NCBI GenBank assembly: GCA_020721225.1
Contig: DYNE01000011.1
Span: 1 to 56,076 of the forward strand
Direction of reading: 5' to 3'
From: Pelodictyon luteolum
Lineage (GTDB): Bacteria; Bacteroidota; Chlorobiia; Chlorobiales; Chlorobiaceae
Length of the DNA: 56,076 bases
In this document: one piece after another, positions 39,911 through 48,704 of the stretch
Position numbering within the stretch: position 1 is the first letter of the stretch
Layout: every line of letters begins with the position of its first letter
Notes under the pieces: generated by a model
What the model saw: the letters and a program-made list of their open reading frames with translations, nothing else
Told to the model about the DNA's origin: nothing
The model's database searches: none
Made by a program: the position numbers and the translations under genes

Positions 39911-42900
39911 CGAACGCTCCTGTGTTTGGCAACCTGCATGACCTTTTCAATTAAACGGTCCATTTGATCCAGTGAGAGCTCAATACCTTTTTTTGTTTTC
40001 AACTCGTCATAAAGGTAGTCGTCAATCTCGTTGGCAGTTTGTTTCTGGGCATCATCATCATACCAGAAATGCACCTTGTTGTGCTTTTCAAGAATGCGGT
40101 GTACTGCTGTTGCGGTATTTGCAGCAATCACTTCAAGATCTGCTTCACTCTTTACGCACTCTTCGCCCTTGCCGGCCAGCTCGATGAACGGCTTCAATAC
40201 CCCATAGTACGCCATGGCATCTTCATTCCCGGAAAGCATATCCGGCACGTCATCGTGCACCTTGCCGACAACCTTATTCCTGATATCGACAACCCTGTTC
40301 AGGTACTCCAGATCGGATATTCTTTTTGCCCTGAATGCGTCAATGGCCTGCTGCACAAGTTTTGAGAATTTCTCGTAATAAGCAGGATCCTCATCCATTT
40401 TTTCCGTAATGACCTTTTTTGTGGCATGAGCAATCGTATCAGCTTTGGAGGCGCTGGTTTTCTTTGTGCTGTATACCCCTTGCTCCTCCTTGACCTGACT
40501 GAAGAGTTTGTCATCAAAAATATTGACCGGCTCATTGAGCCGAATAACCTCATTGGCCTGAATATGCGTATCGAGAAGCTTCTTGATTTTCGGCTCGTAA
40601 TCCCTGTAATCAATAGCCTCCGCATACCTCAGCTTCACAGAAGCCTTCAGCGACTGAAATTTTCGCAAATCAGCCTTGTATCGCGACAAGGTTTTTCCGT
40701 CAGTTTTGAACAGGAATTTTTCAGATGAAAGAGCTATTGCCAGGTTTTTGGCAAACTCGGCCAGACGACTGTAGAACTCCTCTCTCAGCTCATCATCGGC
40801 AAGCAGCACTTCATAAGCCTCTTCATCATAAGAGTGTTTTACCGTTTTAAAAAGATCCCACAAATTCGAATAGCGTCCCGGCAATTTTTCTATTTCGCTG
40901 TTGATCGAGCCGAGTGTGCCCACAAGATCAGCCTCATCAAAACCCTCGAAGGCGCTGTACATGGTCAGGGCTTTATCCAGTTCACCGAGAACATTCGCAT
41001 AATCGACAATAAAACCGAACTCCTTGCCTTCATAGAGCCGGTTGACACGAGCAATGGCCTGAAGCAACGTGTGTTCCCTCAAGACCCGACACAAATAGAG
41101 AACCGCATTTCCTGGAGCATCAAAGCCGGTCAGCAGCTTGTCGACAACAATCAATATTTCGGGTTCGCTGCCGTGTTTGAACTGGTTGATGAGCTGCTTG
41201 GTATACTCCTCTTCACTGCCATAGCGCTTCATCATTTTCTGCCAGAACTTCACAACCTCATCGGTCGTTTCATCATCGGTCTCTTCATAACCTTCCCGCA
41301 TATCGGGCGGAGAAATAACAACATCTGAAGTAACGATACCGATCTCATCGAGGTAATCGTTGTATTTAAGAGCAGAAACTTTATTGGGAGCAACAAGCTG
41401 TGCCTTGAACCCGGTACCCTGCCAGTTTGCACGATAGTGTTCAGAGATATCAAATGCTCTCATGTAAATCACCTGATCTGCCTTGTTGAGCATCTCAGCC
41501 CTGGCATACTTACGTTTGAGATCTGCCTGCTGTTTATTGGAAAGACCCTGTGTATGACGTTCAAACCACAAATCCACAGCCACCTGATTCTGGCTCATTT
41601 CAACATGCCGGCCCTCATATAAAAGCGGAACAACTGCACCGTCATCTACCGCCTGTGAAATGGAGTAATGAGGCTCAACCAATTCCCCAAATCTCGTGAA
41701 ATTGTTTTTTTCCTTTTTCAACAACGGAGTACCCGTAAACCCTAAATAACAGGCATGGGGAAACATCTGCCGCATACGGGCAGAAAATGATCCAAACTGG
41801 GTACGATGGCTTTCATCGACGAGGATAAAAATATCCGGAGAGTCATCCTGATATTTCTTTACAGCAAAAGCCTTATCGAACTTATGGATGAGAGTGGTGA
41901 TAATCCCGGATTTTTTTTCAGCAACCAACTCCAGAAGGTTACGGCCTGAAGTTGCCCTTTCAGCGTCAAGCCCGCAGGCGGCAAAGGTATTGCCGAGCTG
42001 TTTATCCAGATCATCCCGGTCTGTAACCAGCACAATCCGCGGGTTGAGAATCTCCGGGTCGAGAGCAAGGTTTCTGACCAGCATGACCATGGTCAGGGAT
42101 TTTCCGGACCCTTGCGTATGCCAGATAACTCCACCCTTTCGTGAACCGGTTCCGTCAAAATGCTTAACTCGATTCAGTGTGGATTTGACAACAAAATATT
42201 GCTGATAACGGGCAATCTTTTTCAGCCCGCCATCAAAGACGGTAAACTTCCATGCCAGTTCTAGCAGCCGCTCCGGGCGGCACAATGCATAAAGGGCTTT
42301 ATCCTGTTCCGAAACAAGTCGATCGGCATCCTGCAGAGTGGGTTTGACATCAAGAGTGTAAGCAATGCTGGAAAGAATGTCTTTGTGCAGCGCCTTGTTA
42401 ACGATCTCCTGAAGTTTCACGAACTCCCTGCCTTCACTATCAAGCAGCAGCTCTTTCCAGACACTCCAGAATTTTGCTGCCGTTCCCGTTGTGGCATACT
42501 TTGCACTGTTCTTGTTCAATGCAAGCACCATCTGGGTATAGATGAACAGTTTCGGGATATGGTCGTCGTTCTGGTTCCTGATGGACTGCGAAACTGCCTG
42601 CTCGATCTCAACTTGCGGCGACTTGCATTCGATCACACAAAACGGAATGCCATTGACAAACAGCACGATGTCCGGACGGGCAGTCTCCGTGCTTCGGGCA
42701 CGCTCAACACTATACTCAACCGTTACATGAAACCGGTTACGTTCTACATTCCGCCAGTCTATATAGTTCAGGTTAAAGCTTTTTGAATCACCCTCGATGG
42801 TCTGCTCCATAGCTGTCCCAAGCGTGAGCAGATCATAAATCGCTTCATTGGTTTTCAGGAGCCCGTCATACTTGATGTTTTTCAACTTCTGTACGGCAGA

Positions 42901-43131
42901 CTGAACATTCTCCTCACTGAAGAGGTAATCGCCCCCTCTGTAACGAATGCTGTTTATCTCTTTCAGTTGATTGCGCAGAATATTTTCCAGCAGGACATTT
43001 GACGTCCGATCCTGACGTTCACGAAGCGCTTCAACCGGAGAAAGATATGTATAGCCCATCGCAACCAGCAATTGCAGCGCCGGAATGTGAGAAAGATATT
43101 TTTCATTTACCTGAAAGTCACTCATTTCCAC
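39907..43131 (-). CDS. hsdR: Type I restriction endonuclease subunit R
   Basis: Motor and nuclease subunit of a type I restriction-modification enzyme, 1074 residues. The nuclease domain has D154 in ARPDIVLFV and E168/K170 in VIECK. The SF2 translocase shows Walker A HTQGSGKSL (about 341-345), the DESH box at 439-442, CYLGFTGTPL, and RVLREHTLLQAIARVNR (motif VI). It lies at the end of the operon, about 8.5 kb from the full-size hsdS gene, because a Qat cassette, fic-rhuM and an ATPase-nuclease pair lie between. Confidence 0.95.
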   Translation of the reverse strand: MEMSDFQVNEKYLSHIPALQLLVAMGYTYLSPVEALRERQDRTSNVLLENILRNQLKEINSIRYRGGDYLFSEENVQSAVQKLKNIKYDGLLKTNEAIYDLLTLGTAMEQTIEGDSKSFNLNYIDWRNVERNRFHVTVEYSVERARSTETARPDIVLFVNGIPFCVIECKSPQVEIEQAVSQSIRNQNDDHIPKLFIYTQMVLALNKNSAKYATTGTAAKFWSVWKELLLDSEGREFVKLQEIVNKALHKDILSSIAYTLDVKPTLQDADRLVSEQDKALYALCRPERLLELAWKFTVFDGGLKKIARYQQYFVVKSTLNRVKHFDGTGSRKGGVIWHTQGSGKSLTMVMLVRNLALDPEILNPRIVLVTDRDDLDKQLGNTFAACGLDAERATSGRNLLELVAEKKSGIITTLIHKFDKAFAVKKYQDDSPDIFILVDESHRTQFGSFSARMRQMFPHACYLGFTGTPLLKKEKNNFTRFGELVEPHYSISQAVDDGAVVPLLYEGRHVEMSQNQVAVDLWFERHTQGLSNKQQADLKRKYARAEMLNKADQVIYMRAFDISEHYRANWQGTGFKAQLVAPNKVSALKYNDYLDEIGIVTSDVVISPPDMREGYEETDDETTDEVVKFWQKMMKRYGSEEEYTKQLINQFKHGSEPEILIVVDKLLTGFDAPGNAVLYLCRVLREHTLLQAIARVNRLYEGKEFGFIVDYANVLGELDKALTMYSAFEGFDEADLVGTLGSINSEIEKLPGRYSNLWDLFKTVKHSYDEEAYEVLLADDELREEFYSRLAEFAKNLAIALSSEKFLFKTDGKTLSRYKADLRKFQSLKASVKLRYAEAIDYRDYEPKIKKLLDTHIQANEVIRLNEPVNIFDDKLFSQVKEEQGVYSTKKTSASKADTIAHATKKVITEKMDEDPAYYEKFSKLVQQAIDAFRAKRISDLEYLNRVVDIRNKVVGKVHDDVPDMLSGNEDAMAYYGVLKPFIELAGKGEECVKSEADLEVIAANTATAVHRILEKHNKVHFWYDDDAQKQTANEIDDYLYDELKTKKGIELSLDQMDRLIEKVMQVAKHRSVR

Positions 43132-43200
43132 GACATCTTTTATGGACGGCCTTGTTCACATCCTGATTCAGGGAAAAAACCTCTATTGATTGGGTCTGCC

Positions 43201-43259
43201 ATAACACTATGCCGAGTGGTTGTCCGGAATTTCCGGATAACCACTCGGCATAGTGTTAT
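43201..43259. repeat. 59-nt near-perfect palindrome between hsdR and the nuclease gene
   Basis: Two 29-nt arms around one central base at 43230, with one mismatch that becomes a G-U pair in RNA. No T-run follows, and the site is inside an apparent operon. Its core (GTCCGGAATTTCCGGA) corresponds to the VVRNFRTT-coding segment of rhuM, which in the intact gene at 45724-45750 is also palindromic. Both strands through it can be read as VV-R-K/N-FR-T/I-TTR. Confidence 0.9.
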
Positions 43260-43393
43260 ATGATCTTTTTGCTTATACCGAACAGTTCCGCCATATGTTC
43301 CTGCGTCAGACATGCCGTTTCGTCCTCCAACCGCACTTCGATTATAACTTGCCCATCCGCTGCATAGTATATCAGGCATTCAAGATCGCTCAT
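43256..43393 (-). pseudogene. rhuM remnant (N-terminal fragment)
   Basis: A 45-codon frame whose product (MSDLECLIYYAADGQVIIEV, then RLEDETACLTQEHMAELFGI) matches the first 40 residues of the RhuM protein encoded at 45155-45934 (compare VRLEDETVWLTQAHLCELF). It stops at the edge of the 59-nt palindrome, which itself contains a rhuM-like segment. The sequence differs enough from the intact gene to come from a different rhuM. It is probably a decayed gene rather than a functional small protein. Confidence 0.7.
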
Positions 43394-43412
43394 AAACAGG
43401 AATCCGCTTTGG

Positions 43413-43898
43413 TCACACAACAATGATTTGTGCCTGTGCATCAATGTGAAAACCACAACTTCTGAAAAAACGAAGTCTTGTTTCCTGATCGATTTCCTGA
43501 AAAGGTTTGTGCTGCTTATTACAAGCGTATGCTTTTTTATGCCTGAATACACCCAGATCATGATTTTCCCGAAAAAATAGTATCGTTGATTCAAGCTGGT
43601 CTATTGCCTTTGTTCGCCATTTACCCTTCTGATCTTTCAGTTCCACAAAATAGATATGCTCAGATGATGTCAGCATTCCATCGCACCGTCCTCGTCCACT
43701 TTCTTCATGACACTTAATGACACAATTATCTATCGCGGTAAAGGTCAAATCGACTTTGGAATTATTTTGAACAGAAGCGATCCATCTCGATAAATTCTCT
43801 GTATCGGTATATGCTTTTGTCCCGTCCTGATCATCGCACAATCCGAACAGAACGTCTTTTCTTGCAGGCTCCTGACATTTGCGATCGAAGAAATTCAT
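43413..43898 (-). CDS. Small PD-(D/E)XK nuclease-like partner of the ATPase
   Basis: A 161-residue protein of no named family known to me. The arrangement D73 (RCDGML), E86 and K88 (YFVELKD) fits the PD-(D/E)XK nuclease core, and a following helix (KAIDQLESTILFFREN) has the expected glutamine. The end (HKKAYACNKQH ... RFFRSCGFHIDAQAQIIV) looks conserved. Its start overlaps the ATPase stop by 4 nt (ATGA), so the two are translated together. A nuclease effector controlled by the ATPase is the natural reading; target and trigger are unknown. Confidence 0.72.
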   Translation of the reverse strand: MNFFDRKCQEPARKDVLFGLCDDQDGTKAYTDTENLSRWIASVQNNSKVDLTFTAIDNCVIKCHEESGRGRCDGMLTSSEHIYFVELKDQKGKWRTKAIDQLESTILFFRENHDLGVFRHKKAYACNKQHKPFQEIDQETRLRFFRSCGFHIDAQAQIIVV

Positions 43899-45148
43899 AA
43901 CGACAACTCCTCCTCGATTTCCAGTAGCACATCGAAAATCAGGTTTCCCTCCTTAAGCATCTCATTCAAAACATTGCTATCTGAAGGAATCCCCTCAAAA
44001 TCGGGCAAACGTCTGATCATTCCTTTTGCATCCAGCTCATAAATCGCTACTGAATTCGATGAAACCAATGACTTCTCAGAAACGACCTCGTTCAATTTTT
44101 CTCTCAGTAACCCGGCTTTGTCTGACTTTTCAATCTTTCTTCTCAGTTCATACCCCTGAATAACGATGCTGAGGTAGTTAATCACATAAGGGCTATGAGT
44201 TGTCATAATCAACTGATTATCAGAATTCAGATTATTGAATTCCAGCAGACTCTGTAGCATCCGCCACTGCGAAAAAGGGTATAAATTCTGCTCAGGCTCC
44301 TCAACGATATTGACAAAGGATGTTTTATTGAATCTCGAAGAGAGCACAGAAAGAGCAAGTCGTCGCTGCTCCTCCGTCATACTCTCATTTGCGAAAATCT
44401 CTTCTACTCTTTTGTTAAATCTCTTCCTTTCCTCACCACTCATCGGTTCTTGATTACTCTCACTTTGTTTCAAAACCGAAGCAGAGAGATATCTTGAAAC
44501 AAGATATAACGGCACTAAAGACTGAAACCCGCTTGATGCATCAGTCAACCTGATTTTATATCCCTTACCCTTGAGATTGAGCATATCATTTAACCGGTCA
44601 TATTCGATTCCTGCATTTACAACCGGTAACTCGACAAAGTCTTTTAAATCATTTTTGGCTTTTTCAAATTCCACAAGAAACTCTTGCAGCGAATCTGAAG
44701 AGAGCTTTAACTCTCTTGCCTCTTTTACAAAAGAAATAAAATTCCTCTCTGCTGGCACATACATAATCTGGGGAAGCGGGTATAATGCATCAGAAATCTC
44801 ATCGATAACCAGTCCTTCATTTTCATATCTGATAGCATATACATCGCCACGATAATCAATAACGCACTTATCGTCTCCTTCCGACAGGTAATTTTCCAGT
44901 CGATGATAACCCAAAAATTGCTTTCGGAACCTATTTTTCCGCTCGAACCATTTAGCGTTGTAATCGCCTCTGACCAATGCTTTCTCGATCCATGCAAAGG
45001 TAGAGATCAATTTAGCCACAGTACTTTTTCCGGAACCCTGTTCACCGATAAAAACAGTAACTTTTTTCACATCGATCCAGCCACCATCTTCACAGAAACC
45101 ATCCTTGATGGGGCCAAAATTTTTTATGCGTATTCTACTCATTTTCAA
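43895..45148 (-). CDS. ABC-type/OLD-like ATPase of an ATPase-nuclease pair
   Basis: A 417-residue soluble ATPase of the AAA_15/AAA_21 class related to RecF, SMC and OLD-type heads. The order is RIKNFGPIKDG, Walker A GEQGSGKST (35-43), an ABC-signature-like ASSGFQSLVPL (204-214), Walker B FVNIVEEPEQNLYP with E283/E284, and the H-loop TTHSPYVINYL (316-326). The inserted region 220-275 is charged and helical. There is no TOPRIM domain at the C-terminus, unlike OLD or GajA. It sits 6 nt after rhuM and overlaps the nuclease gene by 4 nt. Base composition looks more AT-rich than the core genes. Confidence 0.82.
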   Translation of the reverse strand: MKMSRIRIKNFGPIKDGFCEDGGWIDVKKVTVFIGEQGSGKSTVAKLISTFAWIEKALVRGDYNAKWFERKNRFRKQFLGYHRLENYLSEGDDKCVIDYRGDVYAIRYENEGLVIDEISDALYPLPQIMYVPAERNFISFVKEARELKLSSDSLQEFLVEFEKAKNDLKDFVELPVVNAGIEYDRLNDMLNLKGKGYKIRLTDASSGFQSLVPLYLVSRYLSASVLKQSESNQEPMSGEERKRFNKRVEEIFANESMTEEQRRLALSVLSSRFNKTSFVNIVEEPEQNLYPFSQWRMLQSLLEFNNLNSDNQLIMTTHSPYVINYLSIVIQGYELRRKIEKSDKAGLLREKLNEVVSEKSLVSSNSVAIYELDAKGMIRRLPDFEGIPSDSNVLNEMLKEGNLIFDVLLEIEEELSL

Positions 45149-45154
45149 TAACAG

Positions 45155-45934
45155 TTAAAGCGTTCGTGCAACCAAACAGCAATATACCACAACAGAATAT
45201 TGCTCCACCAGCAGGCCAAGCAACTTGATTTCACCTTCATTGAGATAATTTTTTGCGATACTCACATCGCCCTTGCGGAGAGGTACGCCCGTTTTGTCAA
45301 AAGATTGCATTCCCATCAGTGGCAGTGAAGCATCAGCACGGTGATAAACCAGTTCCGCTGCTGTCTGTGTACTGATTGCCCAGAGTAACTTATTCTGCAC
45401 CACCTTGAAAAAGGCGATGGTGCTTTCAGCTCCGGGATCATAATCGATGCTGGTGGTGTAGATATCTTTGATCTTCTGGTAAAAGAAACGTTCCGACAAC
45501 CGGATCTCACGGATGCGCTCCTGGAGTTCTTTGTAATAGTTCATTGAACTGCCACTCTTGAACCGCTCATCATTCAACAAAAAACCTTTTACGATATACT
45601 CCTTGAGCCGCTGCGTCGCCCATATCCGGAACCGCGTACCCTGCTGCGATTTGACACGGTAGCCGACAGAAATGATGACGTCCAGATTGTAGTATCGTAC
45701 ATCATAACTTTTCTCATCGCTCGCAGTTGTTCGGAAATTCCGAACAACTGACTCTGCGTTCAACTCACCCTCTTCAAAGATATGCTTGATATGCTCGCTG
45801 ATGGTCGCTTTTGACTTCTGAAAGAGTTCACATAGATGTGCCTGCGTCAGCCAGACCGTTTCATCTTCAAGCCGCACATCTATTTTTATTCTACCGTCCG
45901 GAGCCTGATAGATGAGAAGGTCGGATTTGGTCAT
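45155..45934 (-). CDS. rhuM: RhuM-family protein, C-terminally shortened
   Basis: RhuM (virulence protein/DUF4062-independent family) of 259 residues with VRLEDETVWLTQAHLCELF, ESVVRNFRTTASDEKSYDVRYYNLDVIISVGYRVKSQQG and RIWATQRLKEYIVKGFLLND. The usual protein continues past AKNYLNEGEIK for roughly 70 further residues; here it ends in the unrelated hydrophobic YSVVVYCCLVARTL, so the C-terminus appears cut. RhuM is often encoded next to Fic and in restriction loci, as here (4-nt overlap with fic). Function unknown. Confidence 0.82.
   Translation of the reverse strand: MTKSDLLIYQAPDGRIKIDVRLEDETVWLTQAHLCELFQKSKATISEHIKHIFEEGELNAESVVRNFRTTASDEKSYDVRYYNLDVIISVGYRVKSQQGTRFRIWATQRLKEYIVKGFLLNDERFKSGSSMNYYKELQERIREIRLSERFFYQKIKDIYTTSIDYDPGAESTIAFFKVVQNKLLWAISTQTAAELVYHRADASLPLMGMQSFDKTGVPLRKGDVSIAKNYLNEGEIKLLGLLVEQYSVVVYCCLVARTL
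45724..45750. repeat. 27-nt palindrome inside rhuM
   Basis: Perfect 13-bp arms (CAGTTGTTCGGAA and its complement) around one base, coding for the SVVRNFRTTA segment. A longer palindrome with the same core lies in the rhuM remnant at 43201-43259. Confidence 0.8.
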
Positions 45935-46680
45935 GAGTTTACCCCCAAAGCATGCCAGTACGGTTTGAATCCAGCCTCGACAACCTCGACGATCAGAGCC
46001 AGAAATGGTTCGTAATCCTGCTTCGTATGGGCGGCATCCAGAGCCTCGTAATACTCCAGTCGCTTTTCTACCGGAAGAACCACTGGCGGATAGCCGTCCT
46101 TCATCAGCTCAAGGTTCATCAGGAGGCGAGATGTTCGGCCATTGCCATCAGTGAACGGATGAATTTTCACAAAATCGGCATGAATTCTTGCCGCCCGTTC
46201 AACCGGATGAAACGAAGGCGCTTGTTCTTTGTACCAGTTGATGAACCCCTGCATTTCGCTTTCAACATGCAGGGCGTCTGGCGGAACGTGATCAGCACCG
46301 GCAATGATCACATTGGTTTTCCGGTACACGCCAGCATGAGTATCATCGATATTCTTCAGGATCAACTGATGGACTGACTTGATCTGCCATTCGGTGAGAG
46401 GCTCATGCTGTTGAACAAGCGCTTCAACATAATAGATAGCTTCCCGGTGATTGATCGCCTCGAAATGCTCCCGGATGGTTTTACCACCAACCGTTATTCC
46501 CTCAAGGGCAACTTTCGTCTCCTTGAGAGTCAGGGTATTGCCTTCGATGGCATTCGAGTTGTACGTCCAGCGCAGAACCAAGTCTTCATGAAGATTGGCG
46601 ACAATCTCCGGCGGCAGCGGCCGATAGGAGTCAAGCCATTGCTTGAGGTTATCGAGTATATTGAAATTAGGCATAGTCAT
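45931..46680 (-). CDS. fic: Fic-domain protein (class II, AMPylator-like)
   Basis: A 249-residue Fic protein expected to transfer AMP (or another nucleotide moiety) to a target hydroxyl. The active-site motif HPFTDGNGR is at residues 174-182 with catalytic H174. The N-terminal SNAIEGN at 42-48 matches the (S/T)xxxE(G/N) inhibitory helix, so the enzyme should be self-inhibited in the resting state. It starts 3 nt after qatD and overlaps rhuM by 4 nt, which ties the Qat cassette and fic-rhuM into one transcript. The target is unknown. Confidence 0.9.
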   Translation of the reverse strand: MTMPNFNILDNLKQWLDSYRPLPPEIVANLHEDLVLRWTYNSNAIEGNTLTLKETKVALEGITVGGKTIREHFEAINHREAIYYVEALVQQHEPLTEWQIKSVHQLILKNIDDTHAGVYRKTNVIIAGADHVPPDALHVESEMQGFINWYKEQAPSFHPVERAARIHADFVKIHPFTDGNGRTSRLLMNLELMKDGYPPVVLPVEKRLEYYEALDAAHTKQDYEPFLALIVEVVEAGFKPYWHALGVNS

Positions 46681-46683
46681 CTG

Positions 46684-47427
46684 TCATACAATAACTTGCA
46701 TCTCTTGAAGTAACTTTTTAAAATTTTGTTCAATTATATTTTTCACTAATTCTATAGGCATCTGCCAAATTCTGCTTAAATCAGAACAAATATTCATCGC
46801 CTCCCAAGGCATAACGGGCCTACCAGCCAATTTAGCAAATGGACCATCGGACTCCGGCAACACAAGATTATAGGGTATTCGTGAGATTAATTCTTTTCCC
46901 TTTTCGCTACTAATCATAACCGGGTTAACACTGAAATAACATTTCATCCTTATAGCAGTTGTTAACTCTTCTACCGAACCAGAAAACCAATGAAGTATAG
47001 GGGTTCCACAATTTTTATACGTTCTGATAGATGACAATATTTTTGACACGGCTCCTCTCGAATGAATGCTGATGATTCGACCACCCGCTTTTTCACATTC
47101 CCGGATAGTGCTTTCAAAAATCAGTTCTTGTTTGCTTAATGTCTTTGAATACCTCGCAGAGCCATCAATACCAACCTCTCCAACAAAATCAACCTTGTGG
47201 ATTGAACTTAAAAGAAGTTCGAGTTCATTGAACTTTTGGTCAGCCACTTCTGGATGCAAGCCGAGAGCGACCTTGATGTTATTATGTCTCTTGAAAACTT
47301 TTGAGGTCGCCACCCATGCCCTTGGACTCGTTGTAACAGCTAGGGTGAAAAGGTTTTCTCTATTGACCCGGTCAAGGATATCAAGAGCGTTGGGGTATAA
47401 GTCAAGATGTGTATGAAGATCGATCAT
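46684..47427 (-). CDS. qatD: QatD, TatD-like metal-dependent nuclease of the Qat system
   Basis: A 247-residue TatD-family amidohydrolase-fold DNase. Likely metal ligands are H5 and H7 (DLHTHLD), E84 (VGEVGIDG), H122 (IHSRGA), H146 (LHWFSG) and D194 (PESDGPF). In isolation it could be a housekeeping TatD, but its position as the fourth gene after a KAP ATPase, an unknown protein and a QueC-like protein identifies the QatABCD anti-phage system. It overlaps qatC by 4 nt. Confidence 0.9.
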   Translation of the reverse strand: MIDLHTHLDLYPNALDILDRVNRENLFTLAVTTSPRAWVATSKVFKRHNNIKVALGLHPEVADQKFNELELLLSSIHKVDFVGEVGIDGSARYSKTLSKQELIFESTIRECEKAGGRIISIHSRGAVSKILSSIRTYKNCGTPILHWFSGSVEELTTAIRMKCYFSVNPVMISSEKGKELISRIPYNLVLPESDGPFAKLAGRPVMPWEAMNICSDLSRIWQMPIELVKNIIEQNFKKLLQEMQVIV

Positions 47428-48704
47428 ATCACGCCTTTCCCTTGTAAAAATTGTCTAACCTCATTAATGCCTCGTAAAAAGACGTTTTGGAAGGCTGTTC
47501 GATTTTGGTGGTCTGTAAAAGACAAATTCCCAGAAACCAATCGATGAATTCCTGATTGTTCTGCCACTAAGCAAGCATTAGCCATGGCCCCAACATCGTC
47601 GGGATTCCCATGATTTATCCGTTCGAGTTGATCCGAATAATAGCCGCCTATCGTTTCGTCGACTTCTCCCCAATGATGGAATGCAGCTCTTCGAACCAAG
47701 CATGGCAAACATCGACCACAATGCTGCATTCGGTATACCCTATATTTTCCACAACTTACAGATCGAAATACCAACTCTTTTAATAGCTGTTGATTATTAC
47801 ATTCTGCCAGCACTTCTCCTTTTGTCTTGAACTGATAGGGCATTATGAGATTCAAACTGATTCCGACTTCATTCCATATATTTTGAATACCTTTTAGGTA
47901 AACAGGATGCGTAGTCTTGGTACTGAAACTGCCCATTCGACCTGAATTAAGCGGGATATTCAAACTGATAAACCCATTTTCAGGAACGTATATATTAGCT
48001 TTGAAGCCAGGCTGTACCTCGATCTGAGACGCAGCTAAAGCAGCAAAAGCAAAGAAAATGATAGATCGGCCTCTTGTCGAACCTTCAGACTCCCCTTTAG
48101 GTGGATGAATTTTGTGGCTCCATTGGAAATGAGGACTTTCAGCTCTGATTCTTCCTGCATACTCTCTTTGTGTCCTGGCATCTCCTCTCACAACTTGTGA
48201 TATAAATATCGGCTTGTGATTGCTAGCTATCAGGTCAATCGCTCCGGCTAAGCTATCAACACCTCCGGACAGCAGAGAAACACAGTCACAATCAAATCGT
48301 TTCAGTCTTCTTGCTCTTGGAGGATTGACCCCGCCATCTTGGAAAGTAAGAGACCAAAAATCCCCGGTGAGAAATCTCAATATTTTCTCGAATTCCAGCT
48401 TTACAGGTTCCCAGACACTTGGATTACAGAGGTGAATGGTTAAATCTATTTGCCGTGTCCACCCATCAGCACTGTTTTTCCTCGTCAGCGAATTGTCGGC
48501 GGCCGCTACTGCCAAAGCGATCGTATTGAAATCCCAAATCTTTTCTGAAGGACGGAGCCCAGCTCTTTGAACGTCCTTTATCAAAGTGGACCCGAAAGAG
48601 CCGACATTTTCCCTTCGAGAATTCGAGTATATCGAAAAATACTTCGTGTCTTCCTCAAGTTGCTGAGGAATAAGGTTTTCAGGAGAACAAACGATCTTCC
48701 TCAT
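47424..48704 (-). CDS. qatC: QatC, QueC-like protein of the Qat system
   Basis: A 426-residue protein with a PP-loop ATP pyrophosphatase motif SLLSGGVDS (143-151), as in QueC, and a zinc-site-like cysteine set C318, C329, C332, C335 (SCGKYRVYRMQHCGRCLPC). It is about twice the length of housekeeping QueC and has a distinct N-terminal region. QueC makes preQ0, a 7-deazaguanine, which suggests a nucleic-acid or nucleotide modifying step in Qat defence, but the true reaction is not known. It overlaps qatB and qatD by 4 nt each. Confidence 0.9.
   Translation of the reverse strand: MRKIVCSPENLIPQQLEEDTKYFSIYSNSRRENVGSFGSTLIKDVQRAGLRPSEKIWDFNTIALAVAAADNSLTRKNSADGWTRQIDLTIHLCNPSVWEPVKLEFEKILRFLTGDFWSLTFQDGGVNPPRARRLKRFDCDCVSLLSGGVDSLAGAIDLIASNHKPIFISQVVRGDARTQREYAGRIRAESPHFQWSHKIHPPKGESEGSTRGRSIIFFAFAALAASQIEVQPGFKANIYVPENGFISLNIPLNSGRMGSFSTKTTHPVYLKGIQNIWNEVGISLNLIMPYQFKTKGEVLAECNNQQLLKELVFRSVSCGKYRVYRMQHCGRCLPCLVRRAAFHHWGEVDETIGGYYSDQLERINHGNPDDVGAMANACLVAEQSGIHRLVSGNLSFTDHQNRTAFQNVFLRGINEVRQFLQGKGVI

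Noticed and set aside
43201-43259. Ordinary rho-independent terminator
   Set aside because: The stem is far too long, no T-run follows on either strand, and it lies within an apparent operon before hsdR.
43413-45148. PARIS, Gabija, OLD or Septu system
   Set aside because: No TOPRIM or DUF4435-like region, no UvrD-like helicase and no HNH motif were seen; the partner shows a PD-(D/E)XK pattern.
46684-48704. Housekeeping TatD nuclease and queuosine-pathway QueC
   Set aside because: The QueC-like protein is twice the usual length, no other queuosine genes are nearby, and both are coupled to a KAP ATPase in the Qat order.
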